Source: JAUXFK01 sp034189035
GTDB lineage: Bacteria > Desulfobacterota > UBA8473
DNA length: 8,880 bases
Direction of reading: 5' to 3'
Assembly (NCBI GenBank): GCA_034189035.1
Contig: JAXHVA010000142.1
Span: 1 to 8,880, forward strand
In this document: positions 1 to 6,488 of the stretch, piece after piece
Layout: every line of letters begins with the position of its first letter
Numbering within the stretch: the stretch's first letter is position 1
The notes under the pieces: generated by a model
The model's database searches: none
What the model was told of the DNA's origin: nothing
What the model saw: the letters and a program-made list of their open reading frames with translations, nothing else
Made by a program: the position numbers and the translations under genes

Positions 1-259
1 TATGGATCTCCCAGAATACATGAGGAACTTAATGATAAAGGCTTCTCATGCAGTCAAAACAGGGTCGCCAGAGTCATAAAAGAAGGTATGCTATAGTATT
101 TAAGGCTACTACAGACTCAAATTTAAATACAATACCCGTAAAGAGGCAAAAGCTAGCCTATTCGATTACATCGAATTATTTTATAATAGACAACGTCGTC
201 ATTCGGCTTTACAGTATATGAACCCTTGTCAATACGAGGTCTTCAAAATGGCGGCTTAA
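1..259 (+). pseudogene. IS3-family transposase OrfB remnant, catalytic core deleted
   Basis: Three pieces of an IS3-type OrfB are readable in three different frames. Positions 1-93 encode YGSPRIHEELNDKGF and RVARVIKEGML, the helix-turn-helix part upstream of the integrase core, ending at TAG 94-96. Positions 99-140 encode FKATTDSNLNTIPV, the segment that normally leads into the core. Positions 143-259 encode EAKASLFDYIELFYNRQRRH and SALQYMNPCQYE, the normal C-terminus of the integrase domain. In intact family members well over 100 residues, including the DDE catalytic residues, lie between the second and third pieces; here they abut. The gene therefore has a large internal deletion plus frameshifts. 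The N-terminal part and orfA, if present, are left of the window. The identification is firm; the exact subgroup is not. Confidence 0.88.
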
Positions 260-292
260 CACCGTGTCCAATTTTTCGGGGGAATATAAACA
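1..292 (+). mobile_element. Right end of a degraded IS3-family insertion sequence
   Basis: The stretch holds the 3' part of an IS3-type orfB followed by a typical IS3 right end: after the orfB stop at 257-259 comes GTGTCCAATTTTTCGGGGG (264-282), and the element probably stops at the CA of 291-292. The boundary is inferred because the left end and target duplication lie outside the window. The insertion sits in the 3' end of the opposing secreted-protein gene, which now reads through the IS end and stops inside it. The transposase is dead, so this copy cannot move by itself. Confidence 0.8.
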
Positions 293-638
293 GGGCTATT
301 AAGGTAGTTTTTCGATCATCTTCAGGTAGGGCATCGATGGTCTCCATCCACTGGTGAATCTTGTCAGTATTTGTAGCAAAGACAGCCGCTGCGAAACCTA
401 AAAATGGAAATTGACTCTGTTCTTCCTTAAATATTCCTTCTGCGCTTGTTTTTTTAAGCCAACCTGGAAATTCGTCTGGCACTGGCTTCTTGTAGTAAAA
501 CATCATCCAATTGATCAATTCGAGTTGTATATCGGATATCTGGGCGGACATTTCGGGAGGCAGTTTATCCCGCGTGAGTTATGCGCTGGCAGGAGTAGCC
601 AAAAAGAACAATATAGCAAGATATGTGATCGATTTCAT
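243..638 (-). pseudogene. Secreted protein gene broken by a stop after its signal peptide and truncated by an IS
   Basis: The natural start is ATG 636-638, preceded by GGAGAG. It encodes MKSITYLAILFFLATPASA, a textbook signal peptide ending in an A-x-A cleavage site. The next codon is TAA (579-581); the same frame then continues with LTRDKLPPEMSAQISDIQLE and runs open to 243. A single C-to-T change (CAA to TAA, restoring ASA-Q) would explain the stop. The conserved-looking body includes FPFLGFAAAVFATNTDK, WMETIDALPEDDR and TTLIAL. From about codon CTG at 291-293 the frame is IS sequence (FIFPRKIGHGVKPPF), so the native C-terminus is lost. I recall similar bacterial hypothetical proteins with an FxGFxAxVFxxN motif but cannot name the family. 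A downstream restart at ATG 549-551 would give a leaderless 102-residue product, which seems unlikely to be functional. Confidence 0.75.
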
Positions 639-706
639 TAATCTCTCCAACGCTCGGGGTAAGTTACAGAGAAGGCAAATCTTCACCCTGTTGTTAGCCC
701 AGAAAG

Positions 707-1381
707 TTATTTTATAATGTTTTTTATGATGTCTGGCACCCCTGCTAGAAAGAAAGCTAAAACAAATAAGGCCAGAAGAATTGTTATCAAAATTTGTTTG
801 CCAACATCAGTCCAAAAATTTGGCATTTTATTTTCTATTCCATTGATAGTATTTTCTATATGATTTAATTTATTGGAAATGTTCTCAATTTCATGCAATT
901 TAGATCCAATAAGTTCTATATTCTCAAATATTCTACTTTCTCTTTGGGATGTTAAAAATAATTTTCTCTTTCCCAAAACTTTTAGTAAATTCCTCTTTAC
1001 AGAATCAATCAAATTATTCATGTTAGAAGATTTTACCATCCAATCTAAATTAAGAGCATGTTCGTTTCCCAATTTTTGTGTTTCATCTTTATACTCACTA
1101 TAAGCTGTATGGAATATGATTCCTACTATTCCATCATAATGGTTCATTAGATGCTGAACAGTTCCAATCCCATCTAATTCTGGCATTTTGATATCCATAA
1201 GAATGATTGTAATTTCTTCTTTATAGTCATTTAACAAATTGATGCATTCAATACCATTAGAAGCCATATAGATTTTTTTAAAGCCAGAATCTTGTAACTC
1301 GAGCTCTAGAAGCAATCTAATACTTTTTTCATCGTCTACGATAAGTATACCTTGTTTATAAATATCAGTTTGGTCAATCAT
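707..1381 (-). CDS. Response regulator receiver protein with coiled coil and C-terminal membrane anchor
   Basis: This 224-residue protein has an N-terminal receiver domain (about 10-130). The acidic pair D16-D17 lies in ILIVDDE, the phospho-acceptor is D63 in ILMDIKMPELDG, and the switch Thr is T92 with the conserved Lys K117 (MVKSS), so phosphorylation chemistry looks intact. No DNA-binding, GGDEF, HD-GYP or kinase domain follows. Instead residues 151-186 carry hydrophobic positions spaced 3 and 4 apart (I151, I155, I158, L162, I165, L172, I175, I179, I182, M186), a strong coiled-coil pattern, and residues 196-215 form one transmembrane helix with a short basic tail. I infer a membrane-tethered, probably oligomeric receiver that signals through protein contact. 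No histidine kinase is adjacent. The start ATG has only a weak upstream GAGA. The broken secreted-protein gene lies about 70 bases downstream on the same strand, so co-transcription is possible. Confidence 0.88.
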   Translation of the reverse strand: MIDQTDIYKQGILIVDDEKSIRLLLELELQDSGFKKIYMASNGIECINLLNDYKEEITIILMDIKMPELDGIGTVQHLMNHYDGIVGIIFHTAYSEYKDETQKLGNEHALNLDWMVKSSNMNNLIDSVKRNLLKVLGKRKLFLTSQRESRIFENIELIGSKLHEIENISNKLNHIENTINGIENKMPNFWTDVGKQILITILLALFVLAFFLAGVPDIIKNIIK

Positions 1382-1471
1382 TGTAATATCTCATAATATG
1401 TTGAATATCATTAATATATTTTAGGGCAACTAACCTGGAGCTCTCTTGTTACTCAAAGCGCAACTGTCAGC

Positions 1472-1497
1472 AATCGAGTGGAGTATCATGCTCGATT
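1472..1497. repeat. Perfect 7-bp inverted repeat downstream of the ankyrin gene
   Basis: AATCGAG (1472-1478) and CTCGATT (1491-1497) are exact reverse complements separated by 12 bases. On the minus strand the hairpin would form 16 bases after the stop of the ankyrin lipoprotein gene, where a terminator is expected, but no T-run follows on that strand. A weak TTTTG follows on the plus strand. It may be a processing or attenuating hairpin, or chance. Confidence 0.4.
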
Positions 1498-1512
1498 TTG
1501 TTCATAGCTCCT

Positions 1513-2280
1513 TCAATATGCCCCATGTTCTGCAAATACTTCAATAGCTCGATCATAATCCGAACCTGGATTATAGTCCAGCTTGGTTTTTTTCCTGATT
1601 TGCTGATTCAAATCTTCTTCTGTTCTTTTTTTTGCCAAGGACATAGCAGTTTCTAGAAATTTGTTTTCTGCAGTTGGCTGTGTGCCATTTTGCAGCAAAA
1701 ATTGAGTGGATTCCCAATATCCCTCTTTAGCTGCATAATGGAGGGAAGTATTTCCCAGTGCGTCAGATACGTTGACTTTAGCCCCATTCTGGATGAAGAG
1801 TTCACAAAGGTCAGTACGCCCCCTCAGTGTCGCTTTATGCAAAGGTGTATTTCCCATTTTGGGAGAGTGGTTAACATTAGCTCGATGTTGTATGAGAAGT
1901 TCCGCTATTGTTTTTGATTTTTCTATTTTTTGACTCTCAAAAGGATCGTTTACATAAGAAAGGTTATTTATTGTGGCGTAAAGAGCTGTTTCAAATCCGC
2001 CTTTCTTTGGTCGAACATCAGGATCAGCTCCGTTTTGGAGGAGTGTCTTAGCAGCATCTACATAATTCAGTTCAACAGCCCAATAGAGGATAGAAATTCC
2101 TCTTTCCTCTTCATTGTTAATACCAGTATTTTCTTGACAGAGCTTTGTAATCTTAGCTTCAAACTCTTTTTCATGAGTTGACTTTTCATCAAGCACTGAT
2201 TTTCCTGCATTCTGGCTGCAAGAAACCAGGGATACAGTTAAAATGATAAAAAAAAAGGTCTTTATTCTTCGAGTATTCAT
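1513..2280 (-). CDS. Ankyrin-repeat lipoprotein
   Basis: The start chosen is ATG 2278-2280, because AGGA lies 5 bases upstream; an in-frame ATG at 2290-2292 would add four residues (MRNI) and has a weaker site. The 255-residue product begins MNTRRIKTFFFIILTVSLVSC, a lipoprotein signal with lipobox LVSC and lipid-carrying Cys21; Ser at +2 does not suggest inner-membrane retention. Four ankyrin repeats follow at about 61-90, 94-139 (widened by a charged insertion near 112-123), 143-172 (GNTPLHKATLRGRTDLCELF) and 176-205 (GNTSLHYAAKEGYWESTQFL), with a decayed fifth after 208. Ankyrin repeats bind proteins, so this is probably a periplasmic or outer-membrane-attached binding protein; the partner is unknown. 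A TTGTCA element at 2330-2335 (minus) resembles a -35 box but lacks a convincing -10. Confidence 0.88.
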   Translation of the reverse strand: MNTRRIKTFFFIILTVSLVSCSQNAGKSVLDEKSTHEKEFEAKITKLCQENTGINNEEERGISILYWAVELNYVDAAKTLLQNGADPDVRPKKGGFETALYATINNLSYVNDPFESQKIEKSKTIAELLIQHRANVNHSPKMGNTPLHKATLRGRTDLCELFIQNGAKVNVSDALGNTSLHYAAKEGYWESTQFLLQNGTQPTAENKFLETAMSLAKKRTEEDLNQQIRKKTKLDYNPGSDYDRAIEVFAEHGAY

Positions 2281-2393
2281 TATATTCCTCATGTTATTTT
2301 TCCATTTAGAAAAGAACGCCCTTCATCATTGACAAGGGGATCGATAAAGAGAGGGCATAGCTCGACAAGAAAGACATAGAGAATATGAGTGTC

Positions 2394-2528
2394 TCACACA
2401 CATACTACGCAGGAGTTGGATTCTTCACAATGCATAAATCCGCATTTTTCAAATTTGTAGAAATATCTTTTTGGGCCATCTTTTGTTTTTTTGTATAGCT
2501 CATTCGAGCAGTAGAGGCAGAATTTCAT
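2394..2528 (-). CDS. Small cysteine-rich (possible zinc-binding) protein
   Basis: The minus strand holds a 44-codon frame from ATG 2526-2528 to TGA 2394-2396. The product starts MKFCLYCSNELYKKTK and ends CGFMHCEESNSCVVCV. It has six cysteines as C4-x2-C7, C29-x4-C34 and C40-x2-C43, with His33 next to C34. This spacing resembles small zinc-ribbon or knuckle proteins: one CxxC knuckle near the N-terminus and a second cluster at the C-terminus. There is no signal peptide, so it would act in the cytoplasm. An AGGA precedes the start but at only 1-2 bases, so the ribosome-binding site is poor. It lies between the transporter (upstream) and the ankyrin gene (downstream) on the same strand. I do not recognise the family; the cysteine pattern is the main argument for coding. 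Confidence 0.5.
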   Translation of the reverse strand: MKFCLYCSNELYKKTKDGPKRYFYKFEKCGFMHCEESNSCVVCV

Positions 2529-2667
2529 ATCCTGTATAATATTATTTTCTATGCAATAAAAAGCTATAATAAAGCTTCAACGACAGCCAATTTTTAATGC
2601 GTATATTCTTTGAGTGTCCAAACAGGAAAAATAAGTGCTAAAATTCCAATGTATTTCAGAGCAAGTC

Positions 2668-3969
2668 CTAAGGTTCCATCCAATGCCTTGAAAGGTAAAT
2701 CCCTTCTTTTTCATTAACGTGCATCAATATGCTTCCCCCGATAATTAAAAAAACTAGAATAATTGACATCCCAACCCGCTGAGATTGGAAGAGCTCTGTG
2801 AGAACACCGAGAAGCAACGGCCCAAGGAAGGCTGTGGCTTTCCCTGAAAAGGCAAAGAAGCCATAAAATTCGTTTTCCTTTTCCTGTGGGATAAAACGTC
2901 CGATGAGTGAGCGACTTGCAGATTGGTTCGGTCCTGCGAAGAAGCCGATTATAACACCAGCCACCCAAAACACGGTTTTGCTAAAAGCCAACACACCGAT
3001 CAAGCAGCCCATCGTCAGTCCAAAAACACTGATGATTATAGTCTTTTTCCCTCCATAAAAATCATCGATAAAACCCATTGCAAAGGCACCTAATCCTGCT
3101 GTAATGTTCAATACAATACCAAAGATAATGATCTCTTTTACGGAAAAACCAAATGTACCTACAGCATAAATCCCGCCGAATGCAAAGATCATAATCAGAC
3201 CGTCATTATAAAAAAGCCTGGCTATGAGAAGACGGATGATTTGGCGGTACCGCTGGATTTCATGAAAGGTTGTCTTGAGCTGTATGAGACTTGAGGTAAA
3301 AAGCTGCTTATTCATGACTGATGCCCGGCCCGTATTCTCATTGACAAAAAGAAAAATCGGAATACTGAAAAGGGCAAACCAAAAAGCAACGAGTAGGTTT
3401 GTGGCACGTATATTTTCACCTACTTCTTTGGAAAATCCAAACCATGGCTGATCAGGGTTGACGAAGCCAAAGAGAGCAATGAACATGCACAGCAGTCCCC
3501 CTCCATAACCAAGAGCCCAACCATAGGCAGATACACGTCCGATCTTTTGTGGTGCTGCGATATCAGGGAGGAAGGCATTGTAGAAGACACAACCCATCTC
3601 AAAAGAGATATTGGCCACTATAAACCACGTGAGTGCCAGTGTAGTCTGCCCGGGCATTACAAAGTAAAGGGCGGTAGTTGCGATCACGCAGAGTATCGTT
3701 GCAACTAGAAGAAAAAGTTTTCGATAGCCTCCTCTGTCAGCGAGAGCACCCAACATCGGGGAAAGCAGTGCAACTATTATTCCTGAGATGGTTATCCCTC
3801 TTGACCATAATGCGGTACCAACAATCTCGTTTTCTGCAATCGCTTTAGTGAAGTAGGCTGAATAGATAAATGTCACCACTAAAGTAGTAAAGGAAGTATT
3901 GGCAAAATCATATAAACACCAGGCAAAGATGGAACGGCTTTCCAATGAGGATTTGTTCATTGTGCTCAT
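2668..3969 (-). CDS. MFS transporter, UMF1 / Atg22-like family
   Basis: This is a 433-residue integral membrane protein with about 12 hydrophobic segments. The N-terminal signature SIFAWCLYDFANTSFTTLV is typical of the UMF1 (Atg22-like) branch of the major facilitator superfamily. The MFS loop 2-3 motif appears as LSPMLGALADRGGYRKLF, followed by FYNAFLPDIA and GRVSAYGWALGYGGG, both characteristic of this family. A second loop motif is IDDFYGGKKTIIIS, then FFAGPNQSASRSLIGRFIPQ near the C-terminal half. Length and order match intact members. Yeast Atg22 exports amino acids from the vacuole; the substrate of bacterial members is mostly unknown. Starts at 3969 and at the fourth codon (3960) are both possible; neither has a good ribosome-binding site. 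The gene ends with TAG. It appears to be a single gene, with nothing functionally related beside it. Confidence 0.93.
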   Translation of the reverse strand: MSTMNKSSLESRSIFAWCLYDFANTSFTTLVVTFIYSAYFTKAIAENEIVGTALWSRGITISGIIVALLSPMLGALADRGGYRKLFLLVATILCVIATTALYFVMPGQTTLALTWFIVANISFEMGCVFYNAFLPDIAAPQKIGRVSAYGWALGYGGGLLCMFIALFGFVNPDQPWFGFSKEVGENIRATNLLVAFWFALFSIPIFLFVNENTGRASVMNKQLFTSSLIQLKTTFHEIQRYRQIIRLLIARLFYNDGLIMIFAFGGIYAVGTFGFSVKEIIIFGIVLNITAGLGAFAMGFIDDFYGGKKTIIISVFGLTMGCLIGVLAFSKTVFWVAGVIIGFFAGPNQSASRSLIGRFIPQEKENEFYGFFAFSGKATAFLGPLLLGVLTELFQSQRVGMSIILVFLIIGGSILMHVNEKEGIYLSRHWMEP

Positions 3970-4006
3970 CTCAGCAGTATATACCTCAATGCATTTGGAG
4001 TAATTT

Positions 4007-4048
4007 CCAGTCCAGTTGCCTATAGAGTATTGAGCTTAACAGGACTGG
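4007..4048. repeat. Imperfect 11-bp inverted repeat upstream of the MFS gene
   Basis: CCAGTCCAGTT (4007-4017) pairs with AACAGGACTGG (4038-4048), 10 of 11 positions complementary with one central A/A mismatch and a 20-base loop. It lies about 40-80 bases upstream of the transporter start, within its expected 5' untranslated or promoter region. It could be an mRNA hairpin or a repressor site; nothing in the sequence decides between these. Confidence 0.45.
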
Positions 4049-4110
4049 CGTTACTGTAGCAATCTTTGTCTGTTTTGTAAAGGAGTATCTTTTTGACAAT
4101 GGGGTCCACC

Positions 4111-4290
4111 TCAAACAAAGACTCCGATTCCTATAAGAATCGTTCCGATTATTATTTTAGGACCTGAAAGTGATGAATAATATCCATAAAAAACAAATCC
4201 ACCTTTCGTCATTATGAACATATCCAAACCAAACAAAAAACATACCGATTAGTAGCAAAGCTATCTTATTAAACAATGATCTAACCCTAG
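4111..4290 (-). pseudogene. Frameshifted small two-helix membrane protein
   Basis: Two overlapping minus-strand frames together look like one small membrane protein. The first, possibly from TTG near 4273-4275 with AGGG upstream, reads LFNKIALLLIGMFFVWFGYV and continues to TAA 4157-4159. The second reads MTKGGFVFYGYYSSLSGPK from ATG 4210-4212, then IIIGTILIGIGVFV, and stops at TGA 4111-4113. Each frame alone holds one hydrophobic helix; a shift near 4212-4220 would join them into a protein of about 50 residues with two helices and a GGFVFYGYY loop. It follows directly the RHS tip remnant on the same strand, where immunity genes often lie, but that role is only inference. It could also be an intact 33-residue peptide, which I think less likely. 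Confidence 0.35.
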
Positions 4291-4380
4291 GGTAAGATTA
4301 AAATAAACTAAAGGAGTAAATACTAATATCCCCTCTGGATCCACCCAATTTACCGGATCATTTATGCAGATAATCCCATA
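4261..4380 (-). pseudogene. RHS-repeat protein C-terminal tip remnant
   Basis: The minus strand reads YGIICINDPVNWVDPEG and then ILVFTPLVYFNLTLGLDHC up to TAG 4261-4263. The first part matches the end of the RHS core, whose consensus resembles NLYGYCxNDPVNWxDPxG, after which a variable, often toxic, tip begins. The rest of the RHS core should lie upstream (above 4380) but is absent: the frame runs only about 40 bases further before a stop and shows no RHS repeats. This is therefore an orphan tip fragment, left after deletion or recombination. The 22 residues after DPEG are hydrophobic and match no toxin domain I know. Confidence 0.6.
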
Positions 4381-4691
4381 GCACCCCTTAGAACAATGAG
4401 CGTTTTATCCATTAAGATTGATTAGTTAGAACCTATCTCATTACATAAAGATGTACCATAAGTTTCTCCTGTCCTTTGTTATCTCCTGTGGTGTACTTCA
4501 AAATTGAATTTACCTAATCTGTTATTTTTTTGCAACTGTAACTGTTAAAGACCAGTATTAGAGATTAATCCCAGGTATATATTTTCAAATTAATTTAAAT
4601 TAAATATAGAATAATATTAAAGATTATCCGAGGAAAGACGATTCTATGCATATACTCGTTGAATGTATTGGTTCATATTCATGGATGCCGA

Positions 4692-4706
4692 AACGCAAGA
4701 TGCGTT
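4692..4706 (+). repeat. Perfect 6-bp hairpin in the cohesin gene leader
   Basis: AACGCA (4692-4697) and TGCGTT (4701-4706) are exact complements with an AGA loop. The palindrome AGTCATGACT follows nine bases later. Both lie about 125-160 bases before the cohesin start. They could fold in the mRNA leader or mark a protein-binding site. Confidence 0.4.
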
Positions 4707-4836
4707 AGTCTTGTAGTCATGACTGCGACCATTCTTAACTGCATGATCTTTTTACCAAAAGGAAACCGGTTCCTCGAAACAAAATCAACAAAAAAGCATT
4801 AAAACCGGATAAATAAAAATCACTTCATGTTAAGGG

Positions 4837-4842
4837 AAGGAG
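4837..4842 (+). promoter_or_regulatory. Ribosome-binding site that fixes the cohesin start
   Basis: AAGGAG lies 8 bases before ATG 4851. It lies inside the longer frame that opens at ATG 4827, which has no such site, so the start at 4851 is preferred. That start also places the basic residues and hydrophobic core of the signal peptide correctly. Confidence 0.8.
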
Positions 4843-4850
4843 TAATAGAA

Positions 4851-5933
4851 ATGATAGAGAAAAAAGTAAGTTTAGTTCTTGGAGTTATCGCTCTAGTGGT
4901 TGTGATAAACTCTTCTAATGGATTCGCCTCCGCTTCGCTTGACTTTTTATCTGGCATTTCCGGCTATCCGGGAGACACTGTTTTTCTTGACATAAACCTT
5001 ACAAGTAATTCTGATTCAGTAGCATCGTTGAATTTTGATATTAACTATAATGTCGGTATTCTGAGATTGATCGACATACAAGTTGGTACCACGGCGGACT
5101 CGGCCGGCAAAAGTCTAGAGCACAATAGCATTTACCCAGGAAAGGAGAGATGCCTTGTATTCGGTATCAATCAAAATAATATCGCAGATGGGCAGATTGT
5201 GCAGGTAGAATTTTTTATTAAAAGCGATGCACCTGCCGGTGATGTTGACCTGTCTTTATCGAATGCAGTCGCCGCAGACACAGAAGCCCAAGAAGTAGAA
5301 CTCATTCTTAATAATGGAATCATAACTATCAATCAGCCTGTAATCTGCCAGATTGCGGTTTCCCCTGCTTCTGCTACCTTACAATCCGGGGAAACAGTTG
5401 ATTTTCAAGCGACAACGACCTGCAACGGAAATATGGTAACGGGTTCGCACACCTGGGAGATTATTCAGGCAGGCGGCATCGGAAGCAGCATCGATGCAAA
5501 TACCGGAAAGTATAGTGCAGGGGACAACAACACCGGTTTTGATGTCACCGAGACAATAAAGGTTGACGATGCCTTAAATAATGAGACTGCTACTGCAGTT
5601 GTCATGGTTATGCGTAATGTGAAATTGGAATTATCTCCTAAAGTTCTCTATAGCCACTCCAAAAAAACTCGATTGTATACATTGAGGATTTGGGGAGAAA
5701 AGGCCGCTTTCAACGATACATCCTTTCCCGATTTTCAGCCGAATGGTTATATTACTCTCATCAGCTGGAGAGGTTTTCGTAATGTAATGATTGCAAGAGT
5801 TTCAGTTTCACCGAATGTATTAGATGGGCCTGTAGATCTTTCGATAACCACGGAAATTAACGGTAACACAGCCACGGTTAAGAAAGAGGGGGCTATTATG
5901 ATCAAAAAGCGCTTTCCTTCATACCCGAAATAG
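4851..5933 (+). CDS. Secreted cohesin-domain protein (scaffold-like)
   Basis: The 360-residue product begins MIEKKVSLVLGVIALVVV, a signal peptide with cleavage expected near FASA (26-28). Residues about 29-155 form a cohesin-type beta-sandwich: SGYPGDTVFLDINLTSN, VASLNFDINYNVGILRLIDI, IADGQIVQVEFFIKSDAPAG and a final strand GIITI. In this family it binds dockerin domains. Residues about 160-262 resemble a bacterial Ig-like (BIG2-type) domain: VSPASATLQSGETVDFQAT, HTWEII, IDANTGKYSAG and a closing ETATAVVMV. A third domain of about 95 residues (RNVKLELSPKVL to AIMIKKRFPSYPK) is beta-rich but unrecognised, and its basic end might hold the cell surface. No anchor such as LPXTG or SLH is seen. 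The following genes encode dockerins, so it is their likely partner. The gene looks intact and ends with TAG. Confidence 0.88.
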   Translation: MIEKKVSLVLGVIALVVVINSSNGFASASLDFLSGISGYPGDTVFLDINLTSNSDSVASLNFDINYNVGILRLIDIQVGTTADSAGKSLEHNSIYPGKERCLVFGINQNNIADGQIVQVEFFIKSDAPAGDVDLSLSNAVAADTEAQEVELILNNGIITINQPVICQIAVSPASATLQSGETVDFQATTTCNGNMVTGSHTWEIIQAGGIGSSIDANTGKYSAGDNNTGFDVTETIKVDDALNNETATAVVMVMRNVKLELSPKVLYSHSKKTRLYTLRIWGEKAAFNDTSFPDFQPNGYITLISWRGFRNVMIARVSVSPNVLDGPVDLSITTEINGNTATVKKEGAIMIKKRFPSYPK

Positions 5934-6035
5934 AAAAAACGGGTTGTAAAATTAAATAATTTCAAAAAATTAATTGCAGCAGTAAGAACTGAAATGTCAC
6001 ACTTTATTTCTTTCCTCAAAAAAAAAGAAGGCAAG

Positions 6036-6466
6036 ATGATTATGGATAAGAAGACATCGAAATCTGGATTTACTATTCTTCAGGAAATGCTATTGGCTTG
6101 ATATTAAAGAGGATTATAATACGCTTCAAGAGTGAGATCATTGGTATAATAAAATTATCCTCAGAGGAAATAGATTACAAGCGGACTACCAGAAAGATCC
6201 CGGGGATCCCTATGAAAACAGGTTTTATATAGATGACTTTATTATCCATGCAACCAGAATCGAACCCACCTATTTTGCGTTGCTTCTTGCGGGCAATAAA
6301 AATGACATTAACCAAAGACAGTTCAATCAACTTCCAGGATATAGATGCCTGCGTGAACTAGATTTTAGGAACCCGGGATTGGGGTGAGGCCATCGATGTG
6401 AATGAGAACGGGAGCATAAATTTTTTGCATGTGCATGAGATTGACAGGATCATATTAGAACAATAG
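6036..6466 (+). pseudogene. Degraded jellyroll (lyase-like) protein with C-terminal dockerin
   Basis: A start at ATG 6036-6038 after AGAAGG reads MIMDKKTSKSGFTILQEMLL and stops at TGA 6099-6101. Shifted by one base, another frame reads DIKEDYNTLQE, TGA (6133-6135, where a Trp would fit), DHWYNKIILRGNRLQADYQK and YENRFYIDDFIIHATRIEP, resembling the last strands of LamG-like or polysaccharide-lyase jellyrolls (YIDDxxI). After GNKNDINQ one extra A (near 6316) shifts to the dockerin frame: DSSINFQDIDACVN, TAG (6359-6361), ILGTRDWGEAIDVNENGSIN, then HEIDRIILEQ and TAG 6464-6466. The dockerin DNA (6341-6420) matches that of the next gene (8391-8470) at 60 of 80 positions without gaps. In its second calcium loop, positions 5 and 12 have changed to Asn and His. 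At least two stops, two frame changes and a probable internal deletion make it non-functional. Confidence 0.75.
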
Positions 6467-6476
6467 ACGAAAGAAA

Positions 6477-6482
6477 AAGGAG
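6477..6482 (+). promoter_or_regulatory. Ribosome-binding site of the beta-helix dockerin gene
   Basis: AAGGAG ends 6 bases before ATG 6489 and only 3 before the in-frame GTG 6486, so ATG 6489 is the better start. It lies just 11 bases after the end of the degraded dockerin gene, which suggests that both were once one transcript. Confidence 0.75.
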
Positions 6483-6488
6483 TTTGTG

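Larger units (their letters stand above)
4381..4850 (+). other. Gene-free leader region of the cohesin gene
   Basis: No convincing coding frame was seen on either strand. An AT-rich block (about 4583-4622, TTCAAATTAATTTAAATT and similar) could serve as a promoter, with TATAGA or TAATAT as -10 candidates, but no clear -35 pair. From about 4625 to 4850 lies a long stretch before the start codon. It has a perfect 6-bp hairpin, a 10-bp palindrome AGTCATGACT (4715-4724) and a near-palindrome AGGAAACCGGTTCCT. It matched no riboswitch core that I know; the cyclic-di-GMP-I pattern was looked for and not found. Confidence 0.4.

Noticed and set aside
2554..2580. AAGCT / AGCTT stem as a terminator
   Set aside because: The stem is 5 bp, AT-rich and not followed by a T-run on the relevant strand.
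4089..4113. GTGGACCCCATTGTC (minus strand) as the end of an insertion sequence
   Set aside because: It resembles some IS ends, but no matching inverted end, target duplication or transposase remnant was found nearby.
4620..4740. Possible cyclic-di-GMP riboswitch, because of the ACGCAAG sequence near a hairpin
   Set aside because: The conserved GNRA loop, its receptor and the GGTAGC-type joining segment are not present in the right order.
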